Below, piece after piece: positions 43,346-52,759 of a stretch of 64,000 nucleotides of DNA. The notes under the pieces are model-generated. The model saw only the letters and a program-made list of their open reading frames with translations, had not been told where the DNA came from and made no database searches. The number at the start of each line of letters is the position of its first letter. Positions within the stretch are counted from its first letter, which is position 1. The DNA comes from Roseomonas mucosa (GTDB lineage: Bacteria > Pseudomonadota > Alphaproteobacteria > Acetobacterales > Acetobacteraceae): the NCBI GenBank assembly GCA_945878375.1, contig CAMDWG010000009.1, positions 62,001 to 126,000 of the forward strand, in the 5' to 3' direction. The position numbers and the translations under genes are program-made.

Positions 43346-44992
43346 TTAGTATACAGCAGCTAGTCCTTCGGTGAAGCGTGCTAGGTCGCGCCCCTTGGTC
43401 GTGTTACCGGTCACCTCGCTCGGCGAGCGGGCCGACGGCGCCTTAAAGCCCTCGGCGTCCTCGGACACCAGCTTGCGGAGCCAGACGTAGCAGAAGTCCA
43501 TAAGCTCCCCATACTGCACCATCCCGTAGTAGGGCGGATCGGTGAAGCAGGCATCGAGGCTTCCTGGGGGCAGCTCTACCTCGGTGGAAGACTGGCACCG
43601 GATGGCGATGCTGCGCGGCCGGGAACCCTCCCGGCGTTCCCCGATCCACTCGCCAGGCACGGGCACCTGTGCATCCTTGCCCCTGGCGCCCGGCCGAACC
43701 TCAAAGGGCGCGTCGCAGGAAACCTTGGCTGAGCGGTACTTCTCGATGATGTTGGACCAGCCGCCGGAGCCGACATTGCTGGTGGAAAGCTTCCGCTCCC
43801 CTGCGTTGACGATCCCGAGGAGGTTGCTTTCGCATTGCACAAGGCCGACCGGAAAGCCATGGACGCTAAAGATGTCCAGCGCCTTGAGGGCCATCGTATC
43901 GTAGCGGCAGAGCATGTTCTGGTAGCGCAGAAGGTCAGAGAGGTTGGTCGCCAGTGCGTGGCGCACCCGCTCGTCCGGGATGGCCGCGATCAGGCGCGCA
44001 CTGGACTCTAGACCCAGGAGTTGTCGCGCGGAGAACATGTCACGGTAACGCCAGTAGCCCCAACGGTGCAGCCGGTCCGTTTCGTCCCCCGGCGGGATGT
44101 CGTCCTCCGGCACGAAGCGGGGCGCCTGTGCTGCCCACGCAGCCTCCGCGTCGGCTACGCGCGTCAGATCGCGGGCGTCTGGTTTCTTGAAGAAGCGGCC
44201 CTTGTGGGTCTTCTTGCGGCCAGGATTGTAGTACTCGATAGCGAACAGTCGGTGGCGGGGCGGCGCCTTGCTTCCACGCGGGAAGCTGTTCACGTGACCG
44301 CAGGCGGTGCACGCGCACTTGCCCCGCTTGGCGGGACCCTCCAACCTCAGCTCGGCCGCGCAGCTTTTGCAGGCGCCTGGCTGCTTTCGGTCCTCCACCT
44401 CGTTCAGGTCACCGCAGGCATGGCAGACGAGGACGTTGAGCGGGTGCCGTTCGTCTTCGGCCAGCAGGTAGCCGGGGAAAAGGTCTACGTCCCGCCCGCA
44501 GGACTCGCAGCCAATGACCTTCACCCACAGAAACGATTTCGCCGGAACGTCCTTGTCGCCGTAAAGTGGGCAGTCGGTGAGATAGAGGCTCCCGAGGTCG
44601 CGGCGCAGGGCCTTGATTAGCTCATCGGCGGCCTTTGCGTAGGCCGCGAGGTCGAGGTGCTCGACGGCCTCCCGGCAGACCCAGGTGGCCATAGGGTTGA
44701 TGTCGAATCCCAAGACGTCGCACCCGAGCCGGTTGGCCTCGATAATCGGCGTTCCGCCTCCCATGAAAGGGTCCGCCACAACCTTCCCAGCGAAGTCGTG
44801 GCCCTGGTAGTAAGCCTCGCGAAGCGGCTGCCTGCAGAACTCGGCAAGCACAAGGCTGCGGAACAGGCTGCCGGGACGGCGAGCAAACCATTTATGGACG
44901 GCTACGTAGGGGCGGTAGACCTGCTGGATTTGCTTCTCCCGCAGGGCGTGGGCCGCAACGAAAGAGAGGTCGAATCCTTGTTCCAGGCTCAT
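43346..44992 (-). CDS. DUF1156 DNA methyltransferase, N-terminal part (split by TAA)
   Basis: This 548-residue frame contains the DUF1156 N-terminus (KWFARRPGSLFRSLVLAEF), the AdoMet-binding motif DPFMGGGT at 74-81 and the catalytic DPPYY at 485-489, which classes it as an N6-adenine or N4-cytosine methyltransferase. Between them sit four CXXC pairs (CESC, CHAC, CKSC, CTAC and nearby) forming two zinc ribbons. The frame then stops at TAA (43348-43346), and the rest of the catalytic domain continues in frame from 43342. In similar systems DUF1156 methyltransferases occur beside nucleases and protect host DNA. ATG 44992 has no ribosome site; a possible -10 sits 7 bp upstream, so the mRNA may be leaderless. 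Confidence 0.75.
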   Translation of the reverse strand: MSLEQGFDLSFVAAHALREKQIQQVYRPYVAVHKWFARRPGSLFRSLVLAEFCRQPLREAYYQGHDFAGKVVADPFMGGGTPIIEANRLGCDVLGFDINPMATWVCREAVEHLDLAAYAKAADELIKALRRDLGSLYLTDCPLYGDKDVPAKSFLWVKVIGCESCGRDVDLFPGYLLAEDERHPLNVLVCHACGDLNEVEDRKQPGACKSCAAELRLEGPAKRGKCACTACGHVNSFPRGSKAPPRHRLFAIEYYNPGRKKTHKGRFFKKPDARDLTRVADAEAAWAAQAPRFVPEDDIPPGDETDRLHRWGYWRYRDMFSARQLLGLESSARLIAAIPDERVRHALATNLSDLLRYQNMLCRYDTMALKALDIFSVHGFPVGLVQCESNLLGIVNAGERKLSTSNVGSGGWSNIIEKYRSAKVSCDAPFEVRPGARGKDAQVPVPGEWIGERREGSRPRSIAIRCQSSTEVELPPGSLDACFTDPPYYGMVQYGELMDFCYVWLRKLVSEDAEGFKAPSARSPSEVTGNTTKGRDLARFTEGLAAVY

Positions 44993-45159
44993 CGACAGAT
45001 TTTACCCTAGGGTGCGCCAATAGGGAACGCATATCGAACGAGAGGTCGCGAGCCCAGCCGTTGCTCCCGATACTTGGAGGGAAGTGCCGCAACCACCCGG
45101 CGGCAATCTCGGATGAAGACGGCATGGGCGGCCGCAACAGGGAAGTCTCCCCCTCCCCT

Positions 45160-46344
45160 CTACCCCGCCTGAATCACCCTTACCTTCCGCCCATCCACCC
45201 CCAGCGCGATCCGCCCGGCCTTCAGCGCCAGCGCCGCTTCGCCGAACACCTCGCGCCGCCACCCATGCAGGGCCGGCAGGTCCGAATCCCCGGCGGCCAG
45301 GCGTTCCAGATCGTCGGAATTCGCCAGAAGCTTCGGCGCCACGTGATGCGCCTCGGATTGCGCGGCCAGCAGCACCTTCAGCAGCGCCACCAAGGCGGGG
45401 GAGGGGGGCGGGCCGGACCGCTCGCGCGCGGCCTCGGGCAGCGCGTCATCGGGCAGCGCGCGGGCCTCGGCCAGCGCGGCGAGCAGGGAGGCACCGGATT
45501 TGCCCTTCGCGAAGCCCTCGCTGATCCCGCGCGCGCGGGCCAGCTCGGCGGCGTTCTGCGGGCCGGTCGCGGCAATCTCCAGCAGCGTCTCGTCCTTCAC
45601 CAGGCGCTGGCGGGGGATGTTCACGCGCTGGGCCTCGCGTTCCCGCCAGGCGCAGGCGGCGCGCAGCGCGCCGAGGAAGCGGCGGTTGGTGCTGCGGGGC
45701 TTCAGGCGTTCCCACTGCACCTCGGGGTCCGCGATGTAGGTGGCCGGGTCGGCCAGCGCCGCCATTTCCTCCGCCACCCAGGGCGTGCGGCCTTCGCGTT
45801 CCAGCCGGCTGGTCAGGCCTTCATAGATGCGGCGCAGATGGGTGACATCGGCCGCGGCATAGGCGATCTGCGCCGGGCTCAGCGGCCGCGCCGCCCAGTC
45901 CGAGAAGCGGTGCGCCTTGTCGATGGAGGCATTGGCCAGCGCGCGGGCCAGCCCGTCATAGCTCACCTGGTCGCCGAAGCCGGCCACCATGGCGGCGATC
46001 TGGGTGTCGTAGATCGGGGTCGGCACCGCGCCGAAGCGCAGCAGGAAGATCTCCACATCCTGCCGGGCGGCGTGGAACACCTTGACCACGGCCGGGTCTG
46101 CCAGCAGCGCGCCGAGGGGCGCGAGGTCGAGGCCGGGGGCCAGGGCATCGACCACCGCCACCTCCGCCTCCCCGCCCAGCTGGACGACGCAGAGTTCGGG
46201 CCAGTAGGTCCTCTCCCGCATGAATTCGGTGTCCACCGTCACGAAGGTCTCCTGGTGGAGCCTTTCGCACAGGGCGGCGAGCCCTTCGGAGGTCGTGATC
46301 AGATCGGGCGCGGCATCGGCGCCCGCCGGCATGCGGCGGTTCAT
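45160..46344 (-). CDS. rnd: Ribonuclease D
   Basis: This 394-residue 3'-5' exoribonuclease trims tRNA and other structured RNA ends. The DEDD catalytic residues are visible as [43 protein letters not shown] and [16 protein letters not shown]. One HRDC-like domain follows, around residues 205-290 ([20 protein letters not shown]), with a shorter helical tail. ATG at 46344 begins [14 protein letters not shown]. The upstream region contains intergenic repeat family 2 (46375-46421). It is next to aspS but on the opposite strand. Confidence 0.96.
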   Translation of the reverse strand: MNRRMPAGADAAPDLITTSEGLAALCERLHQETFVTVDTEFMRERTYWPELCVVQLGGEAEVAVVDALAPGLDLAPLGALLADPAVVKVFHAARQDVEIFLLRFGAVPTPIYDTQIAAMVAGFGDQVSYDGLARALANASIDKAHRFSDWAARPLSPAQIAYAAADVTHLRRIYEGLTSRLEREGRTPWVAEEMAALADPATYIADPEVQWERLKPRSTNRRFLGALRAACAWREREAQRVNIPRQRLVKDETLLEIAATGPQNAAELARARGISEGFAKGKSGASLLAALAEARALPDDALPEAARERSGPPPSPALVALLKVLLAAQSEAHHVAPKLLANSDDLERLAAGDSDLPALHGWRREVFGEAALALKAGRIALGVDGRKVRVIQAG

Positions 46345-46374
46345 ATCCGGCGCACGAAGGCTGCGCCTTCGTAC

Positions 46375-46421
46375 CCCTCAGACGCCGGGCGCCGCGCATC
46401 CGCGCGGCTTGGCTTCGCCGC
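46375..46421. repeat. Intergenic repeat, family 2, copy A
   Basis: CCCTCAGACGCCGGGC followed by GCGCATCCGCGCGG and TTGGCTTCGCCGC. The same ordered blocks occur at 63015-63059. Both lie 10-31 bp before the ATG of a minus-strand gene (rnd here, pheT there). An adjoining 8-bp-arm hairpin, ACGAAGGC-TGC-GCCTTCGT, is at 46354-46372. Confidence 0.5.
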
Positions 46422-46610
46422 ACTTGCGGCGGCGGCCATTCGGCCGCTCGGCCCTACGGGCCGCAGGACGGAACCTTGTTGGCTGGGTATCATTGCAGCG
46501 GTTTAGACCTCGCGATCCGGTGCGGGAAGCCGTCCCGCGCGCGACATGGCTTGACTTTGGGGTGGCGCGGGGGCGTTTTCGCCCTTCTTTCAGGCACTCC
46601 GGGACATCTC

Positions 46611-48425
46611 ATGCACGCCTACCGCACACATACCTGCGGCGCCCTTCGTGCCGCCGATGCGGGCAAGACCGTCCGCCTCTCCGGCTGGGTGCACCGCAAG
46701 CGCGACCATGGCGGGCTGCTGTTCGTCGATCTGCGCGACCATTACGGCCTGACCCAATGCGTCGTGGCGCAGGGCTCGGCGAGCTTCCAGACCCTCGATT
46801 CGATCCGCCCCGAAAGCGTGGTGACGGTGACCGGGGAAGTGGTGCCGCGTGAAGCCGGCACGGTGAACGCGAAGCTGCCTACCGGGGAGATCGAGCTGCG
46901 CGTGCGCGAGGTTGCGGTGCAATCGGCGGCGGAGGTGCTGCCGATCCAGGTCGCGGGCGAACAGGAATTCCCCGAGGATCTGCGCCTGCGCTACCGCTTC
47001 CTCGACCTGCGGCGGGACAAGCAGCAGCGGAATTTGATGCTCCGCAGCGCCGTCATCGCCTCCATCCGCCGGCGGATGATCGAACAGGGGTTCCGGGAGT
47101 TCCAGACGCCGATCCTGACGGCGTCCAGCCCCGAAGGCGCGCGGGACTTCCTGGTGCCCGCGCGGCTGCATCCGGGAAAATTCTACGCGCTGCCGCAGGC
47201 GCCGCAGCAGTTCAAGCAGCTGGCGATGGTCGCGGGCTTCGACCGCTACTTCCAGATCGCCCCCTGCTTCCGGGACGAGGCGTCCCGCGCCGACCGCTCG
47301 CCGGGCGAGTTCTACCAGCTCGACTTCGAGATGAGCTTCGTCACGCAGGAAGACGTCTTCGCGGCGATCGAGCCGGTGCTGGCGGGCGTGTTCGAGGAAT
47401 TCCGGGACTTCAGCGGAACCGCGCGCGCGGTGACGCCCTATCCCTTCCCGCGCATCCCGTATGAGACGTCGATGCTGGAATTCGGCTCGGACAAGCCGGA
47501 CCTCCGCAACCCGATCCGCATCCGCGATGTGACGTCGCATTTCGCGGGCGGCAGCTTCGGGCTGTTCGCGAAGATCGCGGCATCCGGCGGCGTGGTGCGC
47601 GCCATCCCGGCGCCGGGGGCGGGCGCCAATCCGCGCGGCTTCTTCGACAAGCTGAACGACTGGGCGCGCGAACAGGGCGCGGGTGGGCTCGGCTACATCA
47701 CCTTCAACGGCGGCCAGGCGGGCGGGCCGATCGCCAAGAATTTGGAAGCGGACCGCGTGGCCGCGCTGAAGGCCGCCTGCGGGCTCGGCGACAACGACGC
47801 CGTCTTCTTCGCCGCCGGCAAGAAGGATGAAGCCGCGAAGCTCGCGGGGCAGGCGCGGACGCGACTCGGCCATGAACTGGGCCTGATCGAGAAAGATTCT
47901 TACCGATTCTGCTGGGTCACGGATTTCCCCATGTATGAATTGAACGAGGAAACCGGGCAGATCGACTTCAGCCACAACCCCTTCAGCATGCCCCAGGGCG
48001 AGTTGGAGGCGCTGAACACCATGAACCCGCTCGACATCAAGGCGTACCAGTACGACATCGTCTGCAACGGCATCGAACTGAGCAGCGGCGCCATCCGCAA
48101 CCACCGCCCCGACATCATGCTCCGCGCCTTCGAGATCGCGGGCTATGGGGCAGAGGTGGTGGAGGCGCGCTTCGGCGGCATGCTGAACGCCTTCCGCTAC
48201 GGTGCGCCGCCCCATGGCGGCTCGGCCCCCGGGATCGATCGGATCGTCATGCTGCTCGCGGACGAGCCAAATATTCGCGAAGTCATTCTGTTCCCCATGA
48301 ATCAACAGGCTGAAGACCTGATGATGGGCGCGCCTGCGGCGGTGGAGCCGGCACGGCTCAAGGAATTGTCGATCAAGCTCGATCTGCCGCCTGCCAAGGG
48401 TGCAGCCGGGCCGAAGGCTTCCTAG
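46611..48425 (+). CDS. aspS: Aspartyl-tRNA synthetase
   Basis: This 604-residue class IIb synthetase charges tRNA-Asp. The N-terminal OB domain ([29 protein letters not shown]) is followed by the catalytic domain with motif 2 [24 protein letters not shown], the bacterial GAD insertion (residues about 300-420) and motif 3 in [16 protein letters not shown]. Motif 1 is near [20 protein letters not shown] 46611 is used because family sequence begins [18 protein letters not shown]. Whether it is discriminating or also charges tRNA-Asn cannot be told here. It is apparently a single-gene unit. Confidence 0.97.
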   Translation: MHAYRTHTCGALRAADAGKTVRLSGWVHRKRDHGGLLFVDLRDHYGLTQCVVAQGSASFQTLDSIRPESVVTVTGEVVPREAGTVNAKLPTGEIELRVREVAVQSAAEVLPIQVAGEQEFPEDLRLRYRFLDLRRDKQQRNLMLRSAVIASIRRRMIEQGFREFQTPILTASSPEGARDFLVPARLHPGKFYALPQAPQQFKQLAMVAGFDRYFQIAPCFRDEASRADRSPGEFYQLDFEMSFVTQEDVFAAIEPVLAGVFEEFRDFSGTARAVTPYPFPRIPYETSMLEFGSDKPDLRNPIRIRDVTSHFAGGSFGLFAKIAASGGVVRAIPAPGAGANPRGFFDKLNDWAREQGAGGLGYITFNGGQAGGPIAKNLEADRVAALKAACGLGDNDAVFFAAGKKDEAAKLAGQARTRLGHELGLIEKDSYRFCWVTDFPMYELNEETGQIDFSHNPFSMPQGELEALNTMNPLDIKAYQYDIVCNGIELSSGAIRNHRPDIMLRAFEIAGYGAEVVEARFGGMLNAFRYGAPPHGGSAPGIDRIVMLLADEPNIREVILFPMNQQAEDLMMGAPAAVEPARLKELSIKLDLPPAKGAAGPKAS

Positions 48426-48455
48426 ATCCTGTCCATGCAGCCAGCCGGAGCCGCC

Positions 48456-49343
48456 ATGCCGCCCCCTCCCAGCCTACCCATGCGCCCCGCGCGGCGCCTG
48501 GCGCGGCGGTTTTTCGGCGTGCTGGCCCTGGCTGTGCTGGCGGCGGGGGCTTCGATCCCGCCGGCCGCCGCCCAGACCGCGACCGTGAGCGCGGAGGCGC
48601 TGGCCGCCGCCATCGCCCGCCTTGCCCCGCATCGCGCCGCCTATCGGCTCGATCTGGGGGAAGCGCGGGGGTCGGGCATCGTCGCGGTGCGGGGCGCGAT
48701 GGTGTTCGACGTGGTCGATGCCTGCGAAGGCTGGGCGACGCGCCAGCGCATGACCATGACCATCGCCGACCGCGACGGGCAGGAGATCGAGACGATCTCC
48801 GACTACGCGACCTATGAGGCGAAGGACAATTCGCGCCTCCGCTTCTCCCTGACCCAGACCACGGAAGGCGCGGTGAGCCAGCGCATCGGCGGGGAGGCCG
48901 AGCTCGGCTCCGACGGCGCCGGCCGCGTCCGCTTCACCGAACCGCCGGGGCGAGAGGAAGCGCTGCCCCCCGGTACGCTGCTGCCCATGCGTCACACCGC
49001 GCTCGCGGTGGAAACGGCGCGCGCCCGCGGCCGCGTGCTGATCGCCCCCCTGTTCGACGGCACGTCGGATGAGGGCGCGCAGGACACCACGACGATGATG
49101 ACCAGCTGGGGCCCGACGCCGGGCGAGCCGCGCTTTCCCATGTTGGCGGGCCTCGCCTCCGGCCGGATGCGGATCGCCTTCTTCGAGGGCGGCGCGGCGC
49201 AGGGCGGCGCGAGCGCGCCGGATTACGAGGTCGGGCTGCGCTATTTCGAGAATGGCGTGGCCGATGAGCTGACGATGGATTTCGGCGAATTCACCGTCAC
49301 CGGCCGGCTGTTGGAGCTGACCGCCATTCCTGGCGGTTGCTGA
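48456..49343 (+). CDS. eipB: EipB-family (DUF1849) cell-envelope protein
   Basis: This 295-residue periplasmic protein has a signal peptide (RRFFGVLALAVLAAGASIPPAAAQ). EipB is conserved in alphaproteobacteria and keeps the envelope intact; it folds as a beta-spiral. The conserved Cys in DACEGWATRQRMTMTIAD and the last residue Cys would form the known internal disulfide. Other landmarks are YATYEAKDNSRLRFSLTQ and FDGTSDEGAQDTTTMM. ATG 48456 has GGAG 5 bp upstream; ATG 48435 and 48480 are alternatives. It is convergent with the asparaginase gene across an intergenic repeat. Confidence 0.9.
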   Translation: MPPPPSLPMRPARRLARRFFGVLALAVLAAGASIPPAAAQTATVSAEALAAAIARLAPHRAAYRLDLGEARGSGIVAVRGAMVFDVVDACEGWATRQRMTMTIADRDGQEIETISDYATYEAKDNSRLRFSLTQTTEGAVSQRIGGEAELGSDGAGRVRFTEPPGREEALPPGTLLPMRHTALAVETARARGRVLIAPLFDGTSDEGAQDTTTMMTSWGPTPGEPRFPMLAGLASGRMRIAFFEGGAAQGGASAPDYEVGLRYFENGVADELTMDFGEFTVTGRLLELTAIPGGC

Positions 49344-49348
49344 CCATT

Positions 49349-49439
49349 CCCCACGGCGTTGCGTTGCAACGCCGTGGGGACCCCGGCTTGGCGCTTCATC
49401 CTGCCGTTGTGCCGCCCCCTGCCACGGCAAAGCCGCGGC
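49349..49439. repeat. Intergenic repeat with two hairpins (family 1, copy B)
   Basis: Inverted relative to copy A at 37758-37874. Reading the minus strand: GCCGCGGC-TTT-GCCGTGGC (49439-49421), a segment ending GCGCCAAGCCGGGGTCCCCACG, then a hairpin with 14-bp perfect arms and the loop GTT (49379-49349). The two copies share the first hairpin and the middle, but the final hairpins differ. Position between convergent genes suggests a bidirectional terminator. Confidence 0.6.
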
Positions 49440-49475
49440 AGGATACCGACGGATCGGGCGGGAAAGCCTCGTCGT

Positions 49476-50477
49476 TCAAGCCCGGCCGAACAACTCCGTG
49501 ATCTCGGCGCGGTCGCTGGTCCGCGTCAGCGCCAGCATCAGCAGGATCCGCGCCTTCTGCGGCGTCAGATCCTCCGCCGGGATCATCCCCTGCGCCGCAT
49601 AGCGCTTCGCCGGGAAGACGCGCCCGGACCCGGCGCGGGACGACAGCGCGACGATACAGCCCGCCGCGGCCGCTTCCGCCAGCGCCTCCCGCTCCGCCGG
49701 TGAAGGGAAGCCCGGCGCGAAGGCGGCGGAGACGATCCCCCGCGCGCCCGCCGCGCGGAAGGCGCGCACCGCCACCCCGTCGCCGCCTGCCACCGAATAG
49801 GCGACATCGACGCGTGGCGGGGTTGCGATCTCCGCCACCGCGAAGCGCTCGGCCGGCGGCAGCACGCGCACCGATCGGCGCCAGAAGGTGACGCGGTCCG
49901 CATCCACATGGCCCAGCACCCCCGCATCCACCGCGCGGAAGGTCTGCATCCGGCCGTTGGAGGTCTTGGTCACCTCCCGCGCCGCATGGATCTCCTCATT
50001 CAGCACCACCAGCACGCCGAGGCCGCGCGCACGCGGATCGCCCGCGACCCGCACCGCCGCCACCAGGTTCATCGGCCCGTCGGAGGAGAGCCCCGTGAAG
50101 GGCCGCTGCGCGCCGGTCAGCACCACGGGCAGGTCGTCCGGCAGGGTCAGCGACAGGACATAGGCCGTCTCCTCCATCGTCGAGGTGCCGTGGGTGATGA
50201 CGATCCCCGCGAGGTCCGGATGCGCCGCCTTCACGGTGGCGATGGTGGCCAGCAGCGCCCGCCATTCGGGCCAGCCGATGGCGGTGGAAGGCACGGCGGA
50301 GAAGGGGACGGGGATCACCTCCGCCACCTCCGCCAAGGCGGGCACGCCCGCGACCAGCGCCGCCGCATCCAGGATCGGCCGGCCGGAGGAGGCGTAGTCC
50401 TGCGTATCCAGCGGCCCCGCCCCCTGGGAGGCGATGGTGCCGCCGGTTCCGATCACGGCGATGCGGGGCTTGGTCAT
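49476..50477 (-). CDS. L-asparaginase family protein
   Basis: This 333-residue protein of the bacterial asparaginase (AnsA/AnsB-type) family hydrolyses Asn to Asp and ammonia. The two catalytic Thr regions are visible: IGTGGTIASQG (Thr at 11-12 region) and VITHGTSTMEETAYVL, plus VVLTGAQRPFTGLSSDGPMNL, which contains the third family signature. There is no signal peptide, so the enzyme should be cytoplasmic. ATG 50477 begins MTKPRIAVIG. It is divergent from a small lipoprotein gene at 50575. Confidence 0.93.
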   Translation of the reverse strand: MTKPRIAVIGTGGTIASQGAGPLDTQDYASSGRPILDAAALVAGVPALAEVAEVIPVPFSAVPSTAIGWPEWRALLATIATVKAAHPDLAGIVITHGTSTMEETAYVLSLTLPDDLPVVLTGAQRPFTGLSSDGPMNLVAAVRVAGDPRARGLGVLVVLNEEIHAAREVTKTSNGRMQTFRAVDAGVLGHVDADRVTFWRRSVRVLPPAERFAVAEIATPPRVDVAYSVAGGDGVAVRAFRAAGARGIVSAAFAPGFPSPAEREALAEAAAAGCIVALSSRAGSGRVFPAKRYAAQGMIPAEDLTPQKARILLMLALTRTSDRAEITELFGRA

Positions 50478-50574
50478 GCTGTCACGATCCTGTGCTGGGT
50501 GCTGTTGCGCGGCGCCGGGTGGGAACCTGCCCGAGCCTGCATCGTTTCGTCCGCCGAAGCGCGGAGGGGTTGCG

Positions 50575-50874
50575 ATGGTCTGGCGCCGTATGTCGATCCT
50601 GGGATGCCTCGTGCTGGCCGCCTGCGCCGGCGGCCCGGCCGACGAGGAGCTGGCGGCGGTGCGCGCCGCCACCATGGCGGGCGACCCGATCCCGTGGGAG
50701 GAACTCGATATCCACCCCGCGCTGATGCGGCGGCCCTGCGCGGTCTCGACCCTGGTCAGCCGCGACGGCACGCCGGTCGGCTATTGCCGCGACGGCCGGT
50801 ACTGCCGGACGATGGATTGGCGACCGGTCGAGGATGGCTGCCGGCCCGTTCAGCGCAGCGCCGCCTGGAACTGA
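50575..50874 (+). CDS. Small lipoprotein of unknown function
   Basis: This 99-residue protein begins MVWRRMSILGCLVLAACAGG: a basic start, a hydrophobic stretch and an LAAC lipobox, so Cys at about residue 17 is lipidated. The mature part contains four Cys (PCAVSTLVS, GYCRDGRYCRTMDW, DGCRPV), likely disulfide-bonded in the periplasm. I do not recognise the family. ATG 50575 has GGAGGGG 7 bp upstream. It is divergent from the asparaginase gene and convergent with the thioesterase gene. Confidence 0.75.
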   Translation: MVWRRMSILGCLVLAACAGGPADEELAAVRAATMAGDPIPWEELDIHPALMRRPCAVSTLVSRDGTPVGYCRDGRYCRTMDWRPVEDGCRPVQRSAAWN

Positions 50875-50890
50875 AGTCGCGACGGGCCTG

Positions 50891-51325
50891 TCATGCCACC
50901 CCGCCCTCCAGCACCGCGCAGGTCAGGCGCGAGACGCAGGCGAGCTTGCCATCGGCGCGGCGGATCTCGGTCTGCCAGACCTGGGTGGTGCGGCCGGTGT
51001 GGAAGGGGCGGCAGATCGCGGTCACCACCTGGCCCGCCGTCACCGCCGCCAGGTGGTTCGCGTTGATCTCAAGCCCCACCGCGTGTCGATCGGGCGGCAG
51101 CGTCATCAGGCAGGCGAGCGAGCCCAGCGTCTCGGCCAGCACCACGCTGACGCCGCCATGCAGCAGGCCGAAGGGCTGCAGGTGCTGCGCCTCCACCGGC
51201 ATCTCCGCTTCCAGCGAATCGGGGCCGAAGGCGGTGATGCGGATGCCGAAGACGCCGCCCGCACCGCGCGCGATGCGGGCATTGATGGCGTCGATGTCGG
51301 TCGGGCGCTTCCAGAGACTGCTCAT
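50891..51325 (-). CDS. PaaI/YdiI-type hotdog thioesterase
   Basis: This 144-residue hotdog-fold protein hydrolyses acyl- or aryl-CoA thioesters. Family landmarks are LQPFGLLHGGVSVVLAETLGSL, where the HGG and the Glu of AETLGS form the active site, and VGLEINANHLAAVTAGQVV. It is closest to the MenI/YdiI group that acts on 1,4-dihydroxynaphthoyl-CoA or similar aromatic-CoA. No menaquinone genes are nearby. It lies 46 bp downstream of the 3' end of the MATE gene on the same strand. Confidence 0.88.
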   Translation of the reverse strand: MSSLWKRPTDIDAINARIARGAGGVFGIRITAFGPDSLEAEMPVEAQHLQPFGLLHGGVSVVLAETLGSLACLMTLPPDRHAVGLEINANHLAAVTAGQVVTAICRPFHTGRTTQVWQTEIRRADGKLACVSRLTCAVLEGGVA

Positions 51326-51370
51326 CCGCCGAGTGAGGCGGCGCCGCCTTCCCCCGTCAAGCGGCCCCCC

Positions 51371-52759
51371 TCAAGCGGCGCGGGCGGAAAGAAGCATCCA
51401 GCGCCGCGTGACCAGCCCCGCCACCAGCACCAGCCCCGCCGCCAGCCCGATCCAGACCCCGACCGGCCCGTAGCCCAGCGGGAAGGCGATCAGCAGGCCG
51501 AGCGGCAGCCCCACCACCCAATAGCCGAAGCCTGCCAGCAGCATCGGCACGGCGGTGTCCTTCAGCCCCCTGAGCGCCCCCGCCGCCACCACCTGCACCC
51601 CGTCCGACAACTGGAACAGCCCCGCCACCAGCAGCAACGTAGTCGCCAGCGCCGCTGTCTCCGCCGCGCCGGGATTGGCGGGGTCGAGGAAGGCCCAGGC
51701 GATGCTCTCGCCCCAGCCGATCATCGCGACGGCCGACGCCGCCATGAACGCCGCGCCCATCGCCAGCGCCACCCAGCCCGCCCGCGCCGCCGCCCGCGCA
51801 TCGCCCGCCCCGGTCGCGAGCCCGACCCGCGCGGTCGCCGCCTGGCCCAACCCCATCGGCACCATGAAGGCGGCAGACGCCAGTTGCACCGCGATGGCAT
51901 GGGCGGCCACCGCCAGCGCGCCCATCCACCCCATCGCGATGGCGGCGAAGGAAAAGACCCCGATCTCCAGCAGCATCGCGCCGGCGATGGGCAGGCCGAT
52001 CACCAGCACTTCCCGCAGCCGCCGACCATCGAAGCGCCAGAGGCGCCCGAGCAGCCGGAAGCGCCGCAGATGCCGGTCGCGCGCGATCAGCACCACCAGC
52101 CCCGCCAGCATCGCCAGGTTGCAGAGCGAGGACGCGACCCCCGCCCCCACCACGCCGAGCGGCGGGACGCCGAGACCGCCATGGATCAGCCACCAGTTCA
52201 GCGGGATGTTCAGCGCGATCCCGAACAAGGACACGACCAGCGCCGCGCCGGGCCGCTGTTCGGCGGCCAGGAAGCCGCGGAGCGCGATGAAGGCGCAGAA
52301 GCAGGGCATGCCCCACATCAGCGCGTGCACGTAATCCGCCGCCAGCGCGGCCAGCCCTGGCTCCTGGCCCAGTGCCAGCAGGATGGGCTCGGTCTGCCAC
52401 AGCAGCAGCCAGACCGGGATGGTGCAGACCGCAACTGCCCATAAGGCGGCCCGCACGTCGCGCCGCATTCCCCGCACGAAGCCCCGGCCCCGCCCGCGCG
52501 TCTGCGCCGCCATCGGGGCGGCGGCCATCGCAAGGCCGAAGCAGGGGGCCAGCGCGGTGAAGAACAGGTTCCCCCCGATCGTCGCGGCGGCCAGTTCATC
52601 CGTGCCCACCCGGCCGAGGAAGACAGCATCGGTCAGCGTCAGCGCGTATTGCGACAGGTTGGTCAGCACCAGGGGCCAGGCGAGCGCCAGCATCGCCACC
52701 GCCTCCGCCCGCCATGTGGCGGCCCGGCGCGGGTTGGGGGCAGGGGGGGCGGCGTCCAT
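51371..52759 (-). CDS. MATE family efflux transporter
   Basis: This 462-residue membrane protein has 12 helices in two related halves. It is of the NorM-like MATE family, which exports cationic drugs and metabolites with H+ or Na+. Family regions are LTDAVFLGRVGTDELAAATIG in the first half and GVFSFAAIAMGWMGALAVAAHAI in the second. ATG 52759 (MDAAPPAPNP) is the first codon beyond a very close AGGAG; an open upstream frame to 52831 has no family sequence. It is divergent from the alpha/beta hydrolase gene. Confidence 0.9.
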   Translation of the reverse strand: MDAAPPAPNPRRAATWRAEAVAMLALAWPLVLTNLSQYALTLTDAVFLGRVGTDELAAATIGGNLFFTALAPCFGLAMAAAPMAAQTRGRGRGFVRGMRRDVRAALWAVAVCTIPVWLLLWQTEPILLALGQEPGLAALAADYVHALMWGMPCFCAFIALRGFLAAEQRPGAALVVSLFGIALNIPLNWWLIHGGLGVPPLGVVGAGVASSLCNLAMLAGLVVLIARDRHLRRFRLLGRLWRFDGRRLREVLVIGLPIAGAMLLEIGVFSFAAIAMGWMGALAVAAHAIAVQLASAAFMVPMGLGQAATARVGLATGAGDARAAARAGWVALAMGAAFMAASAVAMIGWGESIAWAFLDPANPGAAETAALATTLLLVAGLFQLSDGVQVVAAGALRGLKDTAVPMLLAGFGYWVVGLPLGLLIAFPLGYGPVGVWIGLAAGLVLVAGLVTRRWMLLSARAA

